The position numbers and the translations under genes are program-made. Shown one piece after another: positions 42,501 to 51,500 of a DNA stretch of 64,000 nucleotides (position 1 is its first letter; the number at the start of each line of letters is the position of its first letter). Origin of the DNA: Neocallimastix lanati (nom. inval.) (taxonomy: Eukaryota > Neocallimastigomycota > Neocallimastigomycetes > Neocallimastigales > Neocallimastigaceae). The stretch spans positions 1 to 64,000 of the forward strand of contig JACVTC010000173.1 in the NCBI GenBank assembly GCA_016946835.1. The letters run 5' to 3'. The notes beneath the pieces were generated by a model, which was given only the letters and a program-made list of their open reading frames with translations, made no database searches and had not been told where the DNA came from.

Positions 42501-45500
42501 CATAGATATTCATTAATAATTCCATGGTTTGTTTCATATATTCATTCATACTCTTGTTTTCATCGAACTTTAATAACATTGGTTGTGTACTAACAAACAT
42601 ACCAATCATATCTAATGTATATTTATTGTTTCGATTTGCATTCATAATGGATGTATATATATTACTTTGTCCACTATACTTATTCATGATATATCCATAA
42701 ATGGTTAAGAAGAATGCCGCATTAGAAATTCCTTGTGTTTTAACATATTCTTTAATTAATTTAGAATTTTCTTCTGAAATTTCATATTTTAATAATGATG
42801 ATGGTTTACTTCCATTTACTTCTTCTTCATTTTCATTTCCTTGTTTATTAATACTACTATGATTTCCATTCATTCTATTGTCTGGTAACTTTAATATTCC
42901 AAATTCTTCATTTTCAAACATCTTCTTATAGAATTCAATTTGGGTTTCAAATTTTCCTTCTTGAATCTTTTCATTAGTATAAATTGCATAATCATTAAAT
43001 GAAATTCCTTTATTTTCTTCAATTTCTTCTTTATCGATTTCTCCGTTGTATATCGAATTCAAATCTCTAATTAATATTCCATTAGAAAATCCATCAAATA
43101 TAATATGATGAATATCTAATAATAAATATTTATCGGAAATAAATCCAACACGAATTAATGAATCATTCTTCAAATCAAATGGTCTAACAAATGAAGCAGC
43201 TTCAGCAAGTGAATATTCTTCAAATTTCATTTCAAAATTATCATTGATAATTCCATACACTGTTTCTTCATTTTCCTTATTTACAAATTGACTCTTTAAG
43301 ATAGGATGCTTTTCTATTAACATCATAATACTTTCTTTCAATTGGTCAATATCAATATTTTCATTCAATTTATAAATATTTGGAATATTGTAAAGAATAC
43401 TATTTGAATTTTTAATACTATCTAAATAAACACCCATTTGTTGGGAGGTAATTGGATATTCTTTTCTATTGTATTTTGGAATAATTTCAATTTGTTTTTG
43501 TATTTCATTTTCTTTCATCTCATCAATAAATTGACTTAATGATTCAATTGATGAATGATTAATGATATCTCTCATTCCAATATTAATTAAGAATTTATTT
43601 TGAATCTCGGATATCATTCTAATTGCAATTAAACTATCTCCTCCTAATTCATAGAAATCAGAAGTTTTACCAATCATATTAATTTCTATATTAAGAATCT
43701 CACTGTAAATTTGACAAATTTGTTTCTCCGTTTCAGTTTCCGGTGCAATATATTCATTAATAATTAAATCATTTTCAGATGGTTCTGGTAATGCTCTTCT
43801 ATCTAATTTACCGTTTGAAGTAATTGGAATTTCATTAATTTGAATGAAATAACTTGGAATCATGTAATTTGGTAATTTTTTCTTTAAATAATTTCTAATT
43901 TCTGATTTATTAATTTCTTTTCCATTTTTAACTATGTAATATCCAACTAAATATTTTTCATTCTCCGAATTTAATTTATCAATAACAACAGATGATTCGA
44001 TTTCTTCAATTTCTTTAATGACTTCTTCAATTTCTCCTAATTCAATTCTTTGTCCATGAATCTTAACTTGGAAATCAATTCTACCTAAACAAATAATTTC
44101 ACCATCCTTAGTCCATTTACCTAAATCTCCTGTTCTATAAATCTTATTATATTTACTGTTATTATCAATATGGAATGGATTATCAATGAATTTTTCATCA
44201 GTTAATTCTTTTCTATTAAGATAACCATTACCAACACCTCTACCACCAACATAAATTTCACCGACAACTTCTTTAGGTACGGGTTTCATATATTGATCAA
44301 GAATATAAACTTGATAATTACATAATGGTTTACCAATACTAACATTATTACCATTTAATATTTTTACCATTGTAATAATTACCGTAGTTTCTGTGGCACC
44401 AAATGGATTATATACTTCCCCTGATGGAGTATTATTCAAAATATTAATTGCAACTTCTTTTTTCAATTGTTCACCTGATAAATATAAAATCTTAATTGTT
44501 TTATAGGCGTCTTTAAACATTTTATTGAATAAGTAATTATTTAATCTTGATGGAGTAGCAAACATAAAGTCTACATTATTTCTTTTAATTAATCTTCCTA
44601 TTAATTCAGGATTATTAAATTCTTCATCATTACACAATACAACACATTTTTGATGATATAATGGATAAATTATTTCTCCCATTGACATATCAAATGTAAA
44701 TTTTGAAAATGCTAATGCGCTTGTAAATTTATCTTTCAAATATTCATCTCCGTTGTATGAGTGAGCTAATAAAGTATAATTCAATAAATTGTCATGTCTT
44801 ATAACGGTACCTTTAGGTTTACCAGTCGTTCCTGAAGTAAATATAATATAGGAAATATCATTATATTTATTAATACTTGGAATATAATGAATATTTTCAT
44901 TATAATTGATTTTATCTAAATCAATAAGATTATAGATATCCTTTATTAAATTTAAATTATCATCTTTAATGCAATTCAAATATTTCAATATTAACTTTGG
45001 TTTAACTTCATTAACCATATATGAAATTCTATCTTCCGGGAATTCTGGATCAATTGGAAGGAAAGATCCCCCTGATTTAAGAATACCTAGCATGGCAACA
45101 ATATAATAATAGGATCTTTCACTGATAATTGGAACAATATCATTTCTTCCAATGCCTTGTTCTCTTAAATACCAGCCTAATGAATTACTCATTTCATCTA
45201 ATTCCCGATAATTAATTTTCTTTTCATTGAATACAATAGCACATTTATCTGGATTAAGAATTGCATTATGATGAATTTCTTCATGATATAATCTCTCGTT
45301 ATTTAATTCGCATTGATTAGAATTAAATTCATTTATTATTTCATTATATATTTCTTGTTTAATGTATGGAATTTCACTAATAATATCTGAATACTTATTA
45401 ATATTATTAATAATTTCTATAAAGCTATCACCAATATTTTCAATCATATCTGAATCACATTTATTACCATCATATTCAATTGAAATTTTATAATGATCTT

Positions 45501-48500
45501 TAAACTCAAAAACAGCTATATTAAATTCAAACTTTAAACTGTTATGTTTAGCCAAATCTAAAATAAATGAATCAATATTTTTATTGACTTGATGAATTTC
45601 ATTATCAATAATATTAATATCATCTTCTAATATAATTTTGAGAACTTCTTCTTTATTATAATATTCTTCAACAGTATGATAAGGCTGATAAATAAATGAA
45701 TTATTAACTTTTGGAATTTTTACATTTTCTAATATTTTTCCATTTGCCATATCTTTATTTTCATAAATGTCTAATAATAAATCCATAACATCTTTGAAAT
45801 AGCTCTCAAATGACTTATTTTCATTAAATTTCAAAAGTAAAGGATGTGTACTAACAAACATACCAATATTATTCAATAATGAATTATAATTTCTATCATT
45901 ATTATGTAATGATGTATAAACACTTGTTTGACCACTATATTTACTTAAAAGGTATCCATATATAGTAAAAAAGAATGATGTTTTAGTAATTCCCTTATCT
46001 TTAATATAATTGTCAATTGATGATGAAGCATCTTTGGAAATCGTTCTCCAAATAATATTATATTTTGAATTCTCTTGAATAGAAATATTTTCAAGCATCG
46101 CTTCTTTATTAGTTGCTGTTTTATTCGTATTTAAACTTCCATTTAGATGTATTAAATTAAATTCTTCATTTTCAAACATATCCTTATAAAATTTGATTTC
46201 ATCTTTAATTTGGCCATCATTCATCATATTTTTAATAGCAATGGCATAATCTCCGTATTGAATTTCATTATTTATAAGTTCATTTTCTTCCTTATTATAA
46301 TATAGTGAATTAATACTTTTCAAAAATATTTCAGTCGAATAACCATCAAAGACAATATGATGAATATCTAATAATAAATATTTATTTGAGATAAATCCAA
46401 CACGAATCAAAGGACCGCTTCTTAAATTAAATGGTCTGATAAATTTTTTAGCATTTTCAAAATTATATTCTTCAAATTTAAAATCAAATTCATCATTAAT
46501 TACTCCATAAATTTCAGACTTACCATTAATTACTTTGGTAATAAATTTGCTACGCAATACCGTTTGCTTATCAATGATATACAATATTATTCTTTTTAAT
46601 TTTTCAATATCGATATCATTTCTTATTTTATAGACACTTGGGATATTATAAATTGTACTATTTTCATCTTTCATACTTTCAACATAAATATCCGTTTGTT
46701 GTGCGGTAATTGGATATTCTTTTTCATTATAACTGTGAATAATATTCATGTTATTATTTCTTTTATTACTATTAATTAAATTATCAATTATTTTTCCTAA
46801 AGACTTAATTGTTGAATTATTTATTACTTCCTTCATACTAATAGTAACGAAAAATTCTTTTTTAATTTCATAAATAATTCTAATACCATTAATACTATCA
46901 CCTCCCAATTCAAAGAAATCTGAGGTTCTACCTATCCTACTTTCATCGATGTTTAGAATATTTCCATAAATTTTACATAATACAGTTTCAGTTTTAGTTT
47001 CTGGTTTTACATATATATCAATAATTAAATCTTCATTAGTTGGATCTGGAAGTAGCTTTCTATTAATCTTTCCATTATTATTGATTGGAAATTCATTCAT
47101 CTGTATTAAATAGGTTGGAATCATATAGGTCGGAAGTTTAGTCTTAAGAAAACTTCTTATCTTAGATTTATTAATTTCCTTTCCATTTGAGCAAATATAA
47201 TATCCAACTAAGCATTTTTCACCACTAAAATCCACTTTATCTAAGACTAAACATGATTCAATTGAGTCTACTTCTCTCATAACTTCTTCAATTTCTCCTA
47301 ATTCAATTCTTTGACCATGAATCTTAACTTGAAAATCAATTCTTCCCATGCATATAATTTCACCTTCTTCAGTCCATTTTCCAAGATCTCCTGTTCTGTA
47401 AATTGTTGTATCGTTTTCATGATTTGAGTTATAATCAAATAAATTACTAACAAACTTTTCTTTAGTTAAATCTTCTCTATTAAGATAACCTTTTCCTACA
47501 CCTCTTCCTCCAATACATATTTCTCCTTCAACACCAATAGGAACTAATTTCATATACTTATCAACGATATAAATTTTATAGTTATCCAAAGGTTTACCAA
47601 TAGTAATAGAATTACTTTTTGATAACTCGTCAATTTCAGTCATTGTACAAATTACTGTTCCTTCCGTTGGACCATATTCATTAAATAGTTTGGCATTCGT
47701 TAATTTTCTTAATTCCACTAAAATATTTTTTGTAATTAACTCTCCTCCAAATCTTATAATTTTAACATTTCTAAGTGATACTTTAAATTCATCATATTTA
47801 ATATAATTAGCAATTTTTGATGGGGTAGAAACTATAAAATCAACATTATTTTCAATAATTAATTTCGATAATAAAAGAGGGTTATTAAATTCTATATCAT
47901 TACATAATACAACACATTTTTTATTATATAATGGATAAACCAATTCACTTAAAGACATATCAAAAGTAAATTTGGTAAAAGCAAGGACATTATTAAATGA
48001 ATTACCAGTTGTCAAACTAGTATCTTTAAATGGGTGTTTATGCAAGCAATAATTTAATAAATTTTTATGAATAATAATAGTTCCCTTTGGTTTACCAGTA
48101 GTACCTGATGTAAATAATATATAACAAATATCATCTTTTTCATTAATATTTGGAATATAATGAATATTTCTTCTATAATTGAATTTATCTAAATCAATAA
48201 TAACATATTTATCTTGAAGGAACTCTAAAGCATTATTCATATTATTATTATTATATTTCAATATTAATTTTGGTTTAACTTCATTAACCATATACGAAAT
48301 TCTATCTTCTGGGAATTCTGGATCAATTGGAAGGAAGGCTCCACCAGCTTTAGAAATAGCTATCATAGCAACAATATAATTATAGGATCTTTCACTAATA
48401 ATCGGAACGATATCATTTCTTCCAATGCCTTGCTCCCTTAAATACCATCCTAATGAATTACTCATTTCATCTAATTCTCTATAACTAATTTTCTTTTCAT

Positions 48501-51500
48501 TGAATATAACAGCACATTTATCTGGATTAAGAATTGCATTTTGATGGATTTCTTCATGATATAACCTTTCATTTTTTGTAGCAGTTTCAGTTGCATTAAA
48601 ATCAGTTACAATTTTATTAATAACATCTGGCTTTAAATAAGAAATTTCACTAATTTTATCTGAAAATTGATGAATATTTCCTAATATTTCAAATAAACTA
48701 TCAACAATACTGTTTATGATACTTGAATCATATTTGTTGCTATTATATACAATTGAAATATCATAAAAGTCTTTATGTTCATCAATACTGCACGTAATGT
48801 CGAAGATTAAATTATTATTATTAAATAATCTCTCTATTTTATTTTTATTTATTTCTAAATTATTAAAGTAGTCCTTATTATTTTTGAATAATTCTTCAAC
48901 CGTAATAATTTCTATGACACTTTCAGTATTATCATTATACATTTCTAATGAAGAATAAGGTTGATAAATAAAGGAATTGTTAACATTAGGAATTTTTACA
49001 TTTTTCATTATTTCGGTTAATGAAATTGTTTGATTTTCGTAAACTTTCATTAATAAGCCCATATTTTGTTTCATATAGAAATCTAATGTGACATTTTCAT
49101 CGTATCCTAATAATACTGGATGTGTACTAACAAACATACCAACCATATCCAATAAATATTTATTATTTCTGTTAGCATCCATAATTGAGGTGTAAATATT
49201 GGATTGGCCACTATATTTACTCAATATATAGGTATAAATTGTAAGAAAGAACGTAGTTTTGGAAATACCCATTTTTTTAACATAATTATCGATTAACATG
49301 GATGTTTCCTTTGGAATTTGTCTTTGATATATTTTAGATTGGCTTTTATCTAAATTTTCATCATTATTGTTACTACTTTTATTATTGCAACTCTCTGGTA
49401 ATACTAATAAACTGTAATCCTCTGATCCAAGCATATTTTGATAAAATTCTATTGTTTCTTTAAAGTCCCCATTCTTTATTCTTTCACTTGTATAAATCGC
49501 ATAATCACTAAATTCAATTGAATCAGAAATATTGTTATCACTTCCATTATCATTGCATAACCTATTTAATTGATTCATAAATACCTCGATAGAAAAACCA
49601 TCAAAAACCATATGATGAATATCTAATAATAAGAACTTATTAGAAATAAAACCGACACGAATGAGTGGTCCCTCAGTCAAATTAAATGGCCTTACAAATT
49701 GATCAAGAGTTTCGAAAGAATATTCTTCAAATGGAATATCAATATTTTCATCAATTGTACCATAAACTTCCAAATTATTGTCTATTTCTTCACTTGTAAA
49801 TTTACTTTTTAAAACCGAATTATGATCAATAAATTTCAATATATTCATTTTTAATTTTTTCAAATCAATTCCTTCCTTTAATTTAAATATGTTTGAGATA
49901 TTATAGCCAGTGCTATTTTCATTCTTAATACAATCCAAATATACACCCATTTGTTGAGAAGTAATTGGATAATTGAGTTTATGATATTTAGGAATAGTCT
50001 CTACTTTTTTAATATTGTTATTAATTATCTCATCAATATAATTACTAAAAGACTCAACTGTAGAATATTTTATTAAATCTTTGGTATTAACTTGAATTGC
50101 AAATTCTTTTTGAATTTCCGATATAATTTTAATTGCCTTAACACTATCACCACCTAATTCAATGAATTTAGATACTCTACCAATCTTGTTTTGATCAATG
50201 TTAAGTACTTTACTAAAAATGTTACTAATTTTTATTTCAGTTCCGGTTACTAATGGAACATATCTTGAAATTAAAATATCATCTAAGGATGGATCAGGGA
50301 ATGCTCTTCTATTAAGTTTACCATTAGAATTAACGATTAAGGCATCAAGTTTAACAAAATAGTTGGGAACCATATAGGATGGTAATACCTTACTTAAATT
50401 GTTTCTGAAATCATTAATAGAAATATTAAAATCACTAACATAATATCCGACAAGACAATCATCTCCATTAATGCATTTCTTTATAGCAGCTGCTAATTTA
50501 ACTCCAGGAACCTTTTTCAACGAATTTTCTACTTCTTCTAATTCAATACGACGACCCCTAATTTTAATTTGGTTATCCTTTCTATCAGCATATTCGATTT
50601 CTCCATCTATATTCCATTTAGCCATATCCCCAGTTTTAAATAATATTTTGTTGTACTTATCATAATCATTAGCGTATGGATTTAAAATGAATGATTCTTT
50701 ATTTTTCTTTTCAGAGTTAATATAACCATTGGAGACACCCACACCAGAAATACAAAGCTCACCTTCGAACCCCACAGGGCATAATTGATTATGAGAATCC
50801 AATATAAAGGCATTCATATTATACATAGTATTTCCAACAATATTACTTACTTCATATATTGAAGTTTTTAATGAAATAAGTAAACATTCTGTTGAACCTA
50901 ATAAAACATTAGGTTGTATTTGTTCTTTATGATCATTAATATATTTTCTTGATAACTTAGAAAGATTGTTAAATGACTCACCTAGAAAAATAACATTTTT
51001 TAATTCATCTAAATAATTAAGACCAATTCTTTCATTAACACCCACTAAAAAATTAAAGTAAGAAGGTGTTGTAAATATATTTCTAATATGAGTTTTAGAA
51101 ATTATTGATAAAATATAAGCTATATCCGTTCTTTTTTCATCTGAGATTAAGTATAATTCTGAAACCGATATCATATTATAAAATATTTCTAGCATAAATG
51201 CCACAAATCCAATGGAAGCCACTGAGATACTTTTATCTAATGTATAAGGTGTAATATCATAAAGATATTTAATAACATTCATAATTGATTTATGTTTTGT
51301 GAATACACCCTTTGGTTTTCCAGTAGAACCAGAAGTAAAGAAAATAAAAGCATTATCATCAGGTCTGGAAATATTTTCAACTTCTTTACGATTACAATCA
51401 TAGTTAAAAGAATTTAATGACATAAATTCAACTCCTATTTCATCATAATAATTGGTGTTGATTTTCATTTTCTCCACAATTTCTGCATCATAAAATATCA

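Noticed and set aside
34372-50665. Further + strand frames inside the NRPS (34372, 34580, 35539, 35591, 50471)
   Set aside because: All lie opposite a continuous, motif-rich coding frame and have no recognisable domain.
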